The notes under the pieces are model-generated. The model was given only the letters and a program-made list of their open reading frames with translations. It was not told the DNA's origin and ran no database searches. A stretch of 64,000 nt of DNA, from contig NZ_CP014518.1 of NCBI RefSeq assembly GCF_001577305.1, positions 3,224,001-3,288,000 on the forward strand. Direction: 5' to 3'. Both the position numbers and the translations under genes were made by a program. Source of the DNA: Sinomonas atrocyanea. GTDB lineage: Bacteria; Actinomycetota; Actinomycetes; Actinomycetales; Micrococcaceae. Every line of letters begins with the position of its first letter. Positions within the stretch are counted from its first letter, which is position 1. This document shows, in pieces, positions 8,602 through 16,525 of this stretch.

Positions 8602-9081
8602 TCAGAGGACGGTCGTGGAGCCGCCGGCTGCGGCGATCTTCTCCTCGGCCGAGGCCGAGAAGGCGTGCGCCGTGACATCGACCTTGACGGTGATGTCGCC
8701 GGAGCCGAGGACCTTGACCGGCTCGTTCTTGCGAACGGCGCCCTTGGCCACGAGATCCTCGACCGCGATGGTGCCGCCCTCGGGGAACAGCTCCGAGATG
8801 CGGTCCAGGTTCACGACCTGGAACTCGACGCGGAACGGGTTCTTGAAGCCGCGGAGCTTCGGCAGGCGCATGTGCAGCGGAAGCTGCCCGCCCGCGAAGC
8901 CGGCCTTGACCTGGTAGCGGGCCTTCGTGCCCTTGGTGCCACGGCCGGCGGTCTTGCCCTTGGAGCCCTCACCGCGACCCACACGGGTCTTCGCGGTCTT
9001 GGCGCCGATGGCCGGACGCAGGTGGTGGACCTTGAGGGCCGTGTTCTTCTCGGAGCTCTGCTCCTTGGCCTTCTCTGCCAT
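8602..9081 (-). CDS. rplO: Large subunit ribosomal protein L15 (uL15)
   Basis: 159 residues. The Gly-rich N-terminal loop GRGEGSKGKTAGRGTKGTKAR is interior to a typical L15 fold and LPKLRGFKNPF is the conserved core. The first base of its ATG (9081) is also the last base of the rpmD stop, so the two are translationally coupled. It assembles around 23S rRNA late in 50S formation. Last ribosomal gene of this transcript, followed by a terminator. Confidence 0.96.
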   Translation of the reverse strand: MAEKAKEQSSEKNTALKVHHLRPAIGAKTAKTRVGRGEGSKGKTAGRGTKGTKARYQVKAGFAGGQLPLHMRLPKLRGFKNPFRVEFQVVNLDRISELFPEGGTIAVEDLVAKGAVRKNEPVKVLGSGDITVKVDVTAHAFSASAEEKIAAAGGSTTVL

Positions 9082-9287
9082 TACTTCGCCTCCTCAACCT
9101 TCACGAGGTGCGGAACCGTGTTGATCATGCCCACGGTCACGGCGTCGGCCTTGCGGGTGACCGTGTGGCCGATCCGCTTGAGGCCGAGCGAACGCAGGGT
9201 CTCGCGGTGGTTCTGCTTGGCGCCGATGACGCCCTTGATCTGAGTGATCTCCAACGTGGCGTCGGAGGGAGTCAGGTTCTTCGCCAT
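9081..9287 (-). CDS. rpmD: Large subunit ribosomal protein L30 (uL30)
   Basis: 68 residues containing the conserved IKGVIGAKQNHRETLRSLGL and GMINTVPHLV. A small single-domain ribosomal protein. It overlaps rplO by one base and starts three bases after the rpsE stop. Confidence 0.95.
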   Translation of the reverse strand: MAKNLTPSDATLEITQIKGVIGAKQNHRETLRSLGLKRIGHTVTRKADAVTVGMINTVPHLVKVEEAK

Positions 9288-9290
9288 GAC

Positions 9291-9983
9291 TCATGCACCT
9301 GCCTTCGTGTTCTGGAGGTTCCGCACGAGTGCAGCCGGAGCAACCTCGTCCAGCGGCAGGCCACGGCGGGCGGCCACGGCCTGCGGCTCCTCGAGGCTCT
9401 TGAGCGCCTCCACCGTCGCGTGGACGATGTTGATGGCGTTCGAGGACCCGAGGGACTTCGACAGCACGTCGTGGATGCCGACGCACTCGAGCACGGCGCG
9501 CACCGGACCGCCGGCGATCACACCGGTACCCGGGGCAGCCGGACGGAGCATGACCACACCAGCGGCGGCCTCGCCCTGCACCAGGTGCGGGACGGTGGTG
9601 CCGACGCGCGGGACGCGGAAGAAGGACTTCTTGGCCTCCTCCACGCCCTTGGCGATGGCCGCGGGGACCTCCTTGGCCTTGCCGTAGCCGACGCCGACCA
9701 TGCCGTTGCCGTCGCCCACCACCACGAGGGCGGTGAAGCTGAAGCGACGGCCGCCCTTGACGACCTTGGCGACGCGGTTGATGGTCACCACGCGCTCGAT
9801 GAACTGGCTCTTCTCGGCGTCGCGGCTGTCGCGGCCGCCACGGCCACCGCGATCGCCACGGCCCTGGCCGCGGCCCTCGCCACGACGACCGCCGCGGCGA
9901 TCCTCGGTAGCGGGAGCGGAGCCGGCAGCCTCGGTTGCATTCTGCTCGGTCACGTTAACCTTCTCGTTGTTCTCAGCGGTCAC
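9291..9983 (-). CDS. rpsE: Small subunit ribosomal protein S5 (uS5)
   Basis: 230 residues, longer than the usual 165 because of an N-terminal extension of about 60 residues rich in Arg and Gly (EDRRGGRRGEGRG), a feature of actinobacterial S5. The double-stranded RNA-binding domain begins FIERVVTINRVAKVVKGG and the C-terminal domain includes VRAVLECVGIHDVLSKSLGS. Start is GTG 9983, overlapping the rplR stop (GTGA). Confidence 0.95.
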   Translation of the reverse strand: MTAENNEKVNVTEQNATEAAGSAPATEDRRGGRRGEGRGQGRGDRGGRGGRDSRDAEKSQFIERVVTINRVAKVVKGGRRFSFTALVVVGDGNGMVGVGYGKAKEVPAAIAKGVEEAKKSFFRVPRVGTTVPHLVQGEAAAGVVMLRPAAPGTGVIAGGPVRAVLECVGIHDVLSKSLGSSNAINIVHATVEALKSLEEPQAVAARRGLPLDEVAPAALVRNLQNTKAGA

Positions 9984-10363
9984 AGGGCCAGCCCACCTTC
10001 ACGTGCGCCGTCCGCGATCGCAGCCACGCGGCCGTGGTACTTGTTGCCACCACGGTCGAACACGACGGCCTCGATGCCCGCAGCCTTCGCACGCTCGGCG
10101 ATGAGCTCGCCGACGCGCTTGGCCTTGGCGGTCTTGTCACCCTCGAACGAGCGGAGGTCGGCCTCGAGCGTGGAGGCGGAGACCAGCGTGACGCCCTTGC
10201 TGTCGTCGACAACCTGGACGAACACGTGCCGCGAGGAGCGGTTCACGACCAGACGGGGACGCTCGGCAGAGCCGACGACCTTCTTGCGGAGGCGGAAGTG
10301 GCGACGGGACCGAGCCTGCTGCTTGGACTTGGCGGCGCGCTTCTTGTTGATGCCCAGAGCCAT
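9980..10363 (-). CDS. rplR: Large subunit ribosomal protein L18 (uL18)
   Basis: 127 residues, 5S rRNA-binding protein. Conserved RPRLVVNRSSRHVFVQVVDD and the C-terminal VVFDRGGNKYHGRVAAIADGAREGGL are present. Its stop overlaps the GTG of rpsE; ATG 10363 follows rplF by two bases. Confidence 0.96.
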   Translation of the reverse strand: MALGINKKRAAKSKQQARSRRHFRLRKKVVGSAERPRLVVNRSSRHVFVQVVDDSKGVTLVSASTLEADLRSFEGDKTAKAKRVGELIAERAKAAGIEAVVFDRGGNKYHGRVAAIADGAREGGLAL

Positions 10364-10365
10364 GG

Positions 10366-10902
10366 TTACTTACCAGCCTTTCCGACCTTGCGGCGGACAA
10401 CCTCGCCGGCGTAGCGGATGCCCTTGCCCTTGTACGGGTCGGGCTTGCGCAGCTTGCGGATGTTGGCAGCCACCTCACCGACCTGCTGCTTGTCGATGCC
10501 GGAGACCGAGAACTTCGTCGGTCCCTCGACGGCGAACGTGATGCCCTCGGGGGCAGTGATGTTCACCGGGTGGGAGAAGCCGAGCGCGAACTCGAGGTCC
10601 GAGCCCTTGGCCTGCACGCGGTAACCGGTGCCGACGATCTCGAGCTTCTTCTCGTAGCCCTTGGTCACGCCCTCGATCATGTTGAACAGGAGCGTGCGCG
10701 TCAGGCCGTGGAGCGAGCGCGAGAGGCGCTCGTCGTTGGGACGGGTCACCGAGAGGGTGGTGTCGTCGAGGGAGACCTCGATGGGGCTGGCCACAGTGTG
10801 GACCAGCTCGCCCTTGGCGCCCTTCACGGTCACGACGGGTCCGTCGATCTTGACCTCAACGTCGGACGGGACGGTGATGGGGAGACGTCCAATGCGGGAC
10901 AT
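10366..10902 (-). CDS. rplF: Large subunit ribosomal protein L6 (uL6)
   Basis: 178 residues: MSRIGRLPI start, two repeated L6 domains, and the C-terminal signature PDPYKGKGIRYAGE. Sits near the sarcin-ricin loop and the L7/L12 stalk base. An AGGGAAGGAAG-type site precedes the ATG at 10902. Confidence 0.97.
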   Translation of the reverse strand: MSRIGRLPITVPSDVEVKIDGPVVTVKGAKGELVHTVASPIEVSLDDTTLSVTRPNDERLSRSLHGLTRTLLFNMIEGVTKGYEKKLEIVGTGYRVQAKGSDLEFALGFSHPVNITAPEGITFAVEGPTKFSVSGIDKQQVGEVAANIRKLRKPDPYKGKGIRYAGEVVRRKVGKAGK

Positions 10903-10920
10903 ATCTTCTTCTTCCTTCCC

Positions 10921-11319
10921 TTACCAGACGTATGCGAGGACTTCGCCGCCCACGCCCTTCTTGGAGGCCTGACGGTCAGTCAGGAGCCCCGAAGAGGTAG
11001 ACAGGATGGCGATGCCGAGGCCGCCCAGGACGTGCGGGAGGTTCGTGGACTTCGCGTACACGCGGAGGCCCGGCTTGGAGATGCGGCGGACACCCGCGAT
11101 GGAGCGCTCGCGGTTCGGACCGAACTTGAGCGTGAGGGTCAGCTTCTTGCCGACCTCGGCGTCCTCTTCCTTCCAGCCGGCGATGTAGCCCTCGGCCTTC
11201 AGGATGTCGGCCACGCGCACCTTCAGCTTCGACGACGGCATCGTGACGTCGTCGTGGTAGGCCGCGTTGGCGTTGCGCAGACGAGTAAGCATGTCTGCGA
11301 CGGGATCAGTCATAGTCAT
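10921..11319 (-). CDS. rpsH: Small subunit ribosomal protein S8 (uS8)
   Basis: 132 residues with DPVADMLTRLRNAN and the C-terminal GGEVLAYVW typical of S8. Two starts are possible: ATG 11319 (MTMTDPV) or ATG 11313 (MTDPV); the second matches most relatives. In E. coli S8 is the translational repressor of the spc operon. The 75-bp gap to rplE, where many bacteria carry rpsN (S14), contains no gene. Confidence 0.96.
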   Translation of the reverse strand: MTMTDPVADMLTRLRNANAAYHDDVTMPSSKLKVRVADILKAEGYIAGWKEEDAEVGKKLTLTLKFGPNRERSIAGVRRISKPGLRVYAKSTNLPHVLGGLGIAILSTSSGLLTDRQASKKGVGGEVLAYVW

Positions 11320-11394
11320 TGTGGGCTCATGCCCTTCCTCGTGCCGGTTTCCGTTCCGGGCTGTGCGCCCGATGCGGACCTGTCACGTAGCGAT

Positions 11395-11973
11395 TCAGTC
11401 TTCGGTCTTGAACGGGAAGCCGAGGTGCTTCAGAAGCGCACGGCCCTCGTCGTCGGTCTTCGCGGTGGTGACAACCGTGATGTCCATGCCACGGAGGCGA
11501 TCGATCTTGTCCTGATCGATCTCGTGGAACATGACCTGCTCGGTGAGGCCGAACGTGTAGTTGCCGTTGCCGTCGAACTGCTTGCCCGAGAGGCCGCGGA
11601 AGTCGCGGATACGGGGCAGCGCGAGGGAGACGAGGCGGTCCACGAATTCCCACATGCGGTCGCCGCGGAGCGTCGCGAAGGCGCCGATGGGCATGCCCTC
11701 ACGCAGCTTGAACTGGGCGATGGACTTGCGGGCCTTGGTGACCTGCGGCTTCTGGCCCGTGATGAGGGTCAGGTCGCGCACAGCGCCCTCGATGAGCTTG
11801 GAGTCCTTCGCGGCGTCGCCGACGCCCATGTTGACGACAACCTTGACCAGGCGCGGGACCTGGTTCACGTTCTCGTACTTGAACTCCTCGAGGAGGGCCT
11901 GCTTGATGGTCTCCGCGTACTTCGCCTTGAGGCGAGGAACGACCTTGACCGGAGTCTCGACAGTCTCAGTCAT
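11395..11973 (-). CDS. rplE: Large subunit ribosomal protein L5 (uL5)
   Basis: 192 residues, 5S rRNA-binding. Conserved VVVNMGVGDA, KARKSIAQFKLREGMPIG and RIRDFRGLSGKQFDGNGNYTFG. The ATG at 11973 overlaps the rplX stop (TGATG). Slightly longer than the usual 179 residues because of an N-terminal acidic lead. Confidence 0.97.
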   Translation of the reverse strand: MTETVETPVKVVPRLKAKYAETIKQALLEEFKYENVNQVPRLVKVVVNMGVGDAAKDSKLIEGAVRDLTLITGQKPQVTKARKSIAQFKLREGMPIGAFATLRGDRMWEFVDRLVSLALPRIRDFRGLSGKQFDGNGNYTFGLTEQVMFHEIDQDKIDRLRGMDITVVTTAKTDDEGRALLKHLGFPFKTED

Positions 11974-12335
11974 CAGATGTCCTTCCCGGTGGCCTTGGAG
12001 TAGCGGATGCGGACGGTCTTCTGCACGCCGTCCTTCTCCACGGTCTCGAGGCGGAAGCCGACCCTAGTGGGCTTCTTGGTCTCGGGGTCCACGAGGGCCA
12101 CGTTCGAGATGTGGATCGGGGCCTCGACCTGCTCGATGCCGCCGGTCTTGGTACCGCGCTGGGACTGGCCCACCTTGGTGTGCTTGGTCACGCGGTTGAT
12201 GCCCTCAACCAGGACGCGGTTGTCCTCGGGGAACACCTTCAGGACCTTGCCCTGCTTCCCCTTGTCACCGCCCTTGTCCTGCTTGGTGCCGGTGATGACC
12301 TGGACGAGGTCGCCCTTCTTGATCTTTGCGGCCAT
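11973..12335 (-). CDS. rplX: Large subunit ribosomal protein L24 (uL24)
   Basis: 120 residues: KOW motif KGDLVQVITGTKQDKGGDKG near the N-terminus and GGIEQVEAPIHISNV in the middle. An assembly-initiator protein of the 50S subunit. Starts three bases after the rplN stop. Confidence 0.96.
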   Translation of the reverse strand: MAAKIKKGDLVQVITGTKQDKGGDKGKQGKVLKVFPEDNRVLVEGINRVTKHTKVGQSQRGTKTGGIEQVEAPIHISNVALVDPETKKPTRVGFRLETVEKDGVQKTVRIRYSKATGKDI

Positions 12336-12338
12336 GAG

Positions 12339-12707
12339 TCAGAGCACCTCCGGAGCCAGCGAGACGATCTTCATGAACTTCTTGTCGCGCAGCTCGCGGC
12401 CGACCGGGCCGAAGATACGGGTGCCACGGGGATCCCCGTCGTTCTTGAGGATGACTGCCGCGTTCTCGTCGAACTTGATGTAGGAGCCGTCCGCGCGGCG
12501 GCGCTCCTTCTTGGTGCGGACGATGACGGCCTTGACCACGTCGCCCTTCTTGACGTTGCCGCCAGGGATTGCATCCTTGACGGTGGCGACGATGACATCG
12601 CCGATACCTGCGTAGCGGCGGCCCGAACCACCGAGAACGCGGATGGTGAGGATTTCCTTCGCACCCGTGTTGTCGGCGACCTTGAGCCGCGACTCCTGCT
12701 GAATCAC
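12339..12707 (-). CDS. rplN: Large subunit ribosomal protein L14 (uL14)
   Basis: 122 residues, full length, with MIQQESRLKVADNTGAKE and GTRIFGPVGRELRDKKFMKI. Start is GTG 12707 with a TAGGAG ribosome site just upstream. It is the first gene of the spc block here. In most bacteria rpsQ lies directly upstream; here nearly 2 kb intervene, so rplN needs its own promoter. Confidence 0.97.
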   Translation of the reverse strand: MIQQESRLKVADNTGAKEILTIRVLGGSGRRYAGIGDVIVATVKDAIPGGNVKKGDVVKAVIVRTKKERRRADGSYIKFDENAAVILKNDGDPRGTRIFGPVGRELRDKKFMKIVSLAPEVL

Positions 12708-13075
12708 TTCTACTCCTAACGTCTCGCTGGTTCTCGCACCTGCGGTCCTGCTGCAGAGCGAGCCTTGCGGAACGGTTGATGGGGCGTCTCTCGACCCGCC
12801 TGGATGTGGCCAGATCGGGCCTGAATCACCGTGCCGCGCGCATGTGTCCCCTTCCTGCCCGAGGACAGCGCCGGGGCGCTCCCCTTCGGCAGAAGGGCAT
12901 TATGCGGTGGCACGATGGTTCACGAGGTTTTCGACGGCATGGCGAAGCCAGCCGTACAAGCTCAATATCGTAGCACGGCGCGCGTGTCCAGCCCGAATCC
13001 CCCAGGGCTCCCGCGCCGGGTTCCCTGCGCCCTCAGTCCCGTTCTCGCCACGAAGTCCGCCTTCAAGCGACTGCA
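12708..13075 (-). promoter_or_regulatory. Leader/promoter region of the spc operon
   Basis: No gene is visible. On the minus strand, TACGAT (complement near 12974-12979) and CATAAT (near 12898-12903) are plausible -10 elements, but neither has a good -35 at the right distance. A promoter is required here because the preceding S10 transcript is terminated and the intervening gene is unrelated. Exact site unresolved. Confidence 0.35.
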
Positions 13076-13099
13076 CGGCGAGAAGTGCACTTCTCGCCG
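13076..13099. repeat. Perfect 24-bp palindrome downstream of the orphan nuclease-like gene
   Basis: CGGCGAGAAGTG at 13076-13087 is followed directly by its exact complement at 13088-13099, with no spacer. A close relative lies on the other side of the orphan gene at 14391-14410, and a diverged one at 41025-41044. Degenerate copies of the GCACTTCG half occur at about 13112, 13160 and 14487. Confidence 0.8.
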
Positions 13100-13153
13100 A
13101 CCGCCCGCAGCTGAATCGGCACTTCGACGGGTGGGAAGCCAGCGTCACCTGCG

Positions 13154-14185
13154 CTACAGGGCGAAAGCTGCACTTCGGGATGGGGGGAGACCACTGGCGA
13201 CCAGCATCGAGCGGAACCTCGCCGGCTGTTCGAGCTCCGCCCACGTCCAGCGGAGCACCGGATGGCCCAGCGCGAGGAGCCGGTTCTCGCGCTTCTTCTC
13301 CCTCTTGATCACCGCGACTGGGCTTTCGCCTCCGTTGAGCTCGGAGTCGAAGTACTTGCCCCACCCGTCGAACTCCCCCACCCGCTCCTTGCCGGAGGGC
13401 GTCGGGGCGGCCCCCGTTCCGGGGGGCCACGCGAAGTCAGTCCTGCCGATGAGGCCCTGGGCATCCGCGTATTCGCGCTGCAGAACGGGCTCGGGGAAGC
13501 CGAACCGCAGCATGAGCGCCCGGCTTACCGATTCGCCAGGCGACTCGGCTCCAGCCCGTGCAAGCGATGCAACAGCCTCGCAGCGCCGCCGATGGGTGGC
13601 GTACCGCAGCGCAGTGATGGCCCCGAGGACAGGTGCCCGGTCGAGCAGAGGCGCTTCAGCGTCGAGGCGGAGCACTCCGTCGGCGACCGTGAGCGCGCGG
13701 GCGAACTTGGCGTGCACCATCGTCTCGACAAGTGCCTCCACGATGGGCACCGTGAGATAGCCGGGGACTTCCTGCGGCATCGCAGTCGCGTGGAAGTGGC
13801 GTCGGAGAGGCGGAGGCGCCGATCCGAGGGCGCGAACCGAGCGTTCCGTCGCGCCCCGGACCGCGAACGACGACGGCCTGATCCCCAAGCGCGTGGTCGA
13901 CGAGGTCGCGACGTCGATGGTCGGAGGCACCTTGACGACAGGGATGCCCCTGAGGAACAGCGCCGTCTCACCGCAGAACACTGCGTCTGGATGCGTCCAG
14001 GCGTGGGCCGCCACTGCAAGCCGGAAGCGTTCGGCATCGGTCAGGGCCAGCCAGACGTCCGTCGGGTAGTAGCAGCCCCGGCGGACCCTCACGAGGTCAC
14101 CGGCGGCGAAGGCCCTCCGTGGATCCGAGTCACGGGCCAGCAGATCAAGGATGGCTGTGTCCGAGGCCTGTCCGGGTGCGCTCAT
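13154..14185 (-). CDS. AbiEi-like N-terminal domain / PD-(D/E)XK-like C-terminal domain orphan protein
   Basis: 343 residues, not part of the ribosomal operon it interrupts. Residues about 10-90 resemble the winged-helix region of AbiEi-type antitoxins (AAGDLVRVRRGCYYP, then a helix-rich part ending LRGIPVV). Residues about 212-320 resemble the Vsr/DUF559-like nuclease fold found in many actinobacterial orphans: SPGESVSRALMLRFGFPEP, then D250 in GRTDFAWP, E271-F-D273 with K277 in GEFDGWGKYFD, and EKKRENRLLALGHPVLRWTW. These are the positions expected of a D...ExD...K site. No AbiEii toxin gene is adjacent, so a toxin-antitoxin role is unproven. Ribosome site before ATG 14185 is weak. Related palindromes flank it. 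Function unknown; defence or DNA processing is inference. Confidence 0.75.
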   Translation of the reverse strand: MSAPGQASDTAILDLLARDSDPRRAFAAGDLVRVRRGCYYPTDVWLALTDAERFRLAVAAHAWTHPDAVFCGETALFLRGIPVVKVPPTIDVATSSTTRLGIRPSSFAVRGATERSVRALGSAPPPLRRHFHATAMPQEVPGYLTVPIVEALVETMVHAKFARALTVADGVLRLDAEAPLLDRAPVLGAITALRYATHRRRCEAVASLARAGAESPGESVSRALMLRFGFPEPVLQREYADAQGLIGRTDFAWPPGTGAAPTPSGKERVGEFDGWGKYFDSELNGGESPVAVIKREKKRENRLLALGHPVLRWTWAELEQPARFRSMLVASGLPPSRSAAFAL

Positions 14186-14390
14186 AGACCCATGCTGGCC
14201 GCCGCCCCGGGGCTATCGACGCCGGGCACTGCTCATGTGGGCGACATGCCCTGCCCACCCCCTGTGGAGGACGAATGCCAGGCGCCCGTGGGGGACCCAG
14301 TGCGTGCTCCCGAAGTCCCCAGGTCTCCGTGAAGTCCTGATCGCGCGCGGGCTCGGCCTTGGGGAAGTGCTGGTTCAGCCCATGGCCCCG
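14186..14390. other. Intergenic sequence upstream of the orphan gene, no gene seen
   Basis: The gap between the orphan gene and rpsQ spans 14186-14667. This part has no credible coding frame on either strand and must hold the orphan gene's promoter; I find no clear -35/-10 pair. The remainder, to 14600, carries the second palindrome and GCACTTCGGGG-type half copies. Confidence 0.4.
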
Positions 14391-14410
14391 GCGAGAAGTG
14401 CACTTCCCGC
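14391..14410. repeat. Near-perfect 20-bp palindrome upstream of the orphan gene
   Basis: GCGAGAAGTG followed by CACTTCCCGC; one mismatch from a perfect palindrome. It shares 16 consecutive bases, GCGAGAAGTGCACTTC, with the palindrome at 13076-13099. The pair brackets the orphan gene about 1.3 kb apart. Confidence 0.75.
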
Positions 14411-14600
14411 ATCCAAGTCCGCGCAAGGAGGACTGGACGGCGAGATGCGAACTGTCGGTGGGCGCTTCGGGCCGAAGGCGCACTTCGGGGCCGGACCCGG
14501 CGCCGTCAGATGGCGATCCGGCAGCGGGAGGCGGGCGACCGCCGTCGTGCGTCCCGCCGTGCCCCCGCCCCAGGTGCCCCCAAAAGAAACCGCCAACGGC

Positions 14601-14634
14601 GACGGCCCGCCCCCTCGAGAGGGGACGGGCCGTC
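14601..14634 (-). terminator. Rho-independent terminator of the S10 operon
   Basis: A 15-bp stem with one mismatch (GACGGCCCG-type arms, loop CGAG), followed on the minus strand by GGTTTCTTTTGG, a real T-rich tail. It lies 34 bases past the rpsQ stop and shows that the S10 transcript ends here instead of continuing into rplN. Confidence 0.85.
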
Positions 14635-14667
14635 GGCACGGGTGCGGGAACCGCGAGGGGCGAAGGG

Positions 14668-14958
14668 TTACTTGGCCTTCTCGAGGATCTCGACGAGGCG
14701 CCACCGCTTGGTGGCGGACAGCGGACGGGTCTCCGCGATGAGAACGAGGTCGCCGATGCCGGCGGTGTTGTTCTCGTCGTGGGCCTTGCGCTTCTCGGTG
14801 CGGCGGATGACCTTGCCGTACAGCGAGTGCTTCACGCGGTCCTCGACCTCGACGACGATCGTCTTGTCCATCTTGTCGGACACGACGTAGCCGCGGGCCG
14901 TCTTGCGGTGGCCGCGCTGCTCGGCAGCGTTCTCCGTCAGGTTCTTCTCTTCGCTCAC
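14668..14958 (-). CDS. rpsQ: Small subunit ribosomal protein S17 (uS17)
   Basis: 96 residues with RKTARGYVVSDKMDKTIVV and LVLIAETRPLSATKRWRLV. GTG start at 14958 overlaps the rpmC stop (GTGA). It is the last gene of the S10 transcript, as a terminator follows. Confidence 0.96.
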   Translation of the reverse strand: MSEEKNLTENAAEQRGHRKTARGYVVSDKMDKTIVVEVEDRVKHSLYGKVIRRTEKRKAHDENNTAGIGDLVLIAETRPLSATKRWRLVEILEKAK

Positions 14959-15281
14959 TTGGCGTCCTCCTCGGCAGCCTCGGCCGGCTCGGCCTTGGCA
15001 GCCTTCTTAGCCGCCTTCTTCGTGTCCTTCGTCTCGGCGACCACGGGGGCGGCCTCGGCACGGATGCCGAGCTCGCGCTCGCGCAGGATCGTGTAGATGC
15101 GGGCGATGTCCTTCTTGACCGCACGGAGGCGGCCGTGGTTCTCGAGCTGGCCGGTGGCCGACTGGAAGCGCAGGTTGAACAGCTCTTCCTTGGCCTTCTT
15201 GAGCTCCTCGAAGAGGCGCTCGTTGTCCAGCTGGTCGAGCTTCTCAGCCGTCATGTCCTTCGAACCGACTGCCATTCTCAT
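14955..15281 (-). CDS. rpmC: Large subunit ribosomal protein L29 (uL29) with Lys/Ala-rich tail
   Basis: 108 residues against the usual 65-75. The L29 core (ELKKAKEELFNLRFQSATGQ, LRAVKKDIARIYTILRERE) is followed by a tail of about 35 residues rich in Lys, Ala and Glu (KKAAKKAAKAEPAEAAEED). Start ATG 15281 overlaps the rplP stop; ATG 15275 (MAVGSKD) is an alternative resembling relatives. Confidence 0.95.
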   Translation of the reverse strand: MRMAVGSKDMTAEKLDQLDNERLFEELKKAKEELFNLRFQSATGQLENHGRLRAVKKDIARIYTILRERELGIRAEAAPVVAETKDTKKAAKKAAKAEPAEAAEEDAK

Positions 15282-15694
15282 TCACCACCTTCGCGGCGCA
15301 CGATGCGCGCCTTCAACGGGAGCTTGTGGATGGCGAGGCGCAGGGCCTCGCGCGCCACCTCGTCGGACACACCGGAGAGCTCGAAGAGCACGCGGCCCGG
15401 CTTGACGTTGGCGACCCACCACTCCGGCGAGCCCTTACCGGAACCCATGCGGGTCTCGGCGGGCTTCTTGGTCAGCGGACGGTCCGGGTAGATGTTGATC
15501 CAGACCTTACCGCCACGCTTGATGTGACGGGTCATGGCGATACGAGCGGACTCGATCTGACGGTTGGTCACGTACGCCGGGGAGAGGGCCTGGATGCCGT
15601 ACTCGCCGAAGGTGACCTTGGTGCCACCGGTGGCAGCGCCCGAGCGACCCGGGTGGTGCTGCTTGCGGTGCTTCACACGACGCGGGATAAGCAT
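15278..15694 (-). CDS. rplP: Large subunit ribosomal protein L16 (uL16)
   Basis: 138 residues, MLIPRRVKHRKQHHPGRSG start, GSGKGSPEWWVANVKPGRVLFE core. Binds near the A-site tRNA elbow. Its start directly abuts the rpsC stop. Confidence 0.97.
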   Translation of the reverse strand: MLIPRRVKHRKQHHPGRSGAATGGTKVTFGEYGIQALSPAYVTNRQIESARIAMTRHIKRGGKVWINIYPDRPLTKKPAETRMGSGKGSPEWWVANVKPGRVLFELSGVSDEVAREALRLAIHKLPLKARIVRREGGE

Positions 15695-16525
15695 TTAAGC
15701 CTCTCCTCCTTCTGCTGCCGGAGCAGCGGCCTCGGCAACCGGAGCCTCGGCGGCCGCGGTGGCGGCCTGCGGCTGGCGGTCGCCAGACGGACGACGGCGG
15801 CGCTCGCCACCGGGGCGGCCCGCACGGTCGCCGCGGTCACCACGACCGCGGGACGGAGCGGCGGCAGCCTGGGCAGCCAGCTCCTTGGAGGTCACATCGC
15901 CCTTGTAGATCCAGACCTTCACGCCGATGCGGCCGAAGGTGGTCTTGGCCTCGTAGAAGCCGTAGTCGATGTTCGCGCGGAGCGTGTGCAGCGGCACACG
16001 GCCCTCGCGGTAGAACTCCGAGCGGGACATCTCGGCGCCGCCGAGACGGCCCGAGCAGGCGATGCGGATGCCCTTGGCACCGGCGCGCTGCGCCGACTGC
16101 ATGGCCTTCTTCATGGCACGGCGGAACGCGACACGGCTCGAGAGCTGCTCCGCGACACCCTGGGCCACCAGCTGGGCCTCGACCTCGGGGTTCTTGACCT
16201 CGAGGATGTTCAGCTGGACCTGCTTGCCGGTGAGCTTCTCGAGCTCGCCGCGGATGCGGTCGGCCTCGGCGCCGCGGCGGCCGATCACGATGCCCGGGCG
16301 CGCCGTGTGGATGTCCACGCGGACGCGGTCGCGGGTGCGCTCGATCTCGACCTTGGCGATGCCGGCGCGCTCCATGCCGTTGGTCATGAGCTGGCGGATC
16401 TTGACGTCCTCACGGACGAAGTCCTTGTAGCGCTGACCGGGCTTGTTGCTGTCGGCAAACCAGTGCGAGACGTGGTCGGTGGTGATGCCGAGTCGGAACC
16501 CGTGGGGGTTGACCTTCTGTCCCAT
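15695..16525 (-). CDS. rpsC: Small subunit ribosomal protein S3 (uS3) with extended C-terminus
   Basis: 276 residues against about 233 in E. coli. MGQKVNPHGFRLGIT start, KH domain around GIVIGRRGAEADRIRGELEKL, and C-terminal RIGVKVWIYKGDV. The extra roughly 60 C-terminal residues are Arg/Gly-rich then Ala/Glu-rich, typical of actinobacteria. Adjoins rplV with no gap. Confidence 0.97.
   Translation of the reverse strand: MGQKVNPHGFRLGITTDHVSHWFADSNKPGQRYKDFVREDVKIRQLMTNGMERAGIAKVEIERTRDRVRVDIHTARPGIVIGRRGAEADRIRGELEKLTGKQVQLNILEVKNPEVEAQLVAQGVAEQLSSRVAFRRAMKKAMQSAQRAGAKGIRIACSGRLGGAEMSRSEFYREGRVPLHTLRANIDYGFYEAKTTFGRIGVKVWIYKGDVTSKELAAQAAAAPSRGRGDRGDRAGRPGGERRRRPSGDRQPQAATAAAEAPVAEAAAPAAEGGEA

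Noticed and set aside
13154..14185. Complete type IV AbiE toxin-antitoxin pair
   Set aside because: No AbiEii nucleotidyltransferase gene is found on either side.
13262..14332. Plus-strand frame over the orphan gene
   Set aside because: Composition is shadow-like; the minus-strand frame has recognisable domains.
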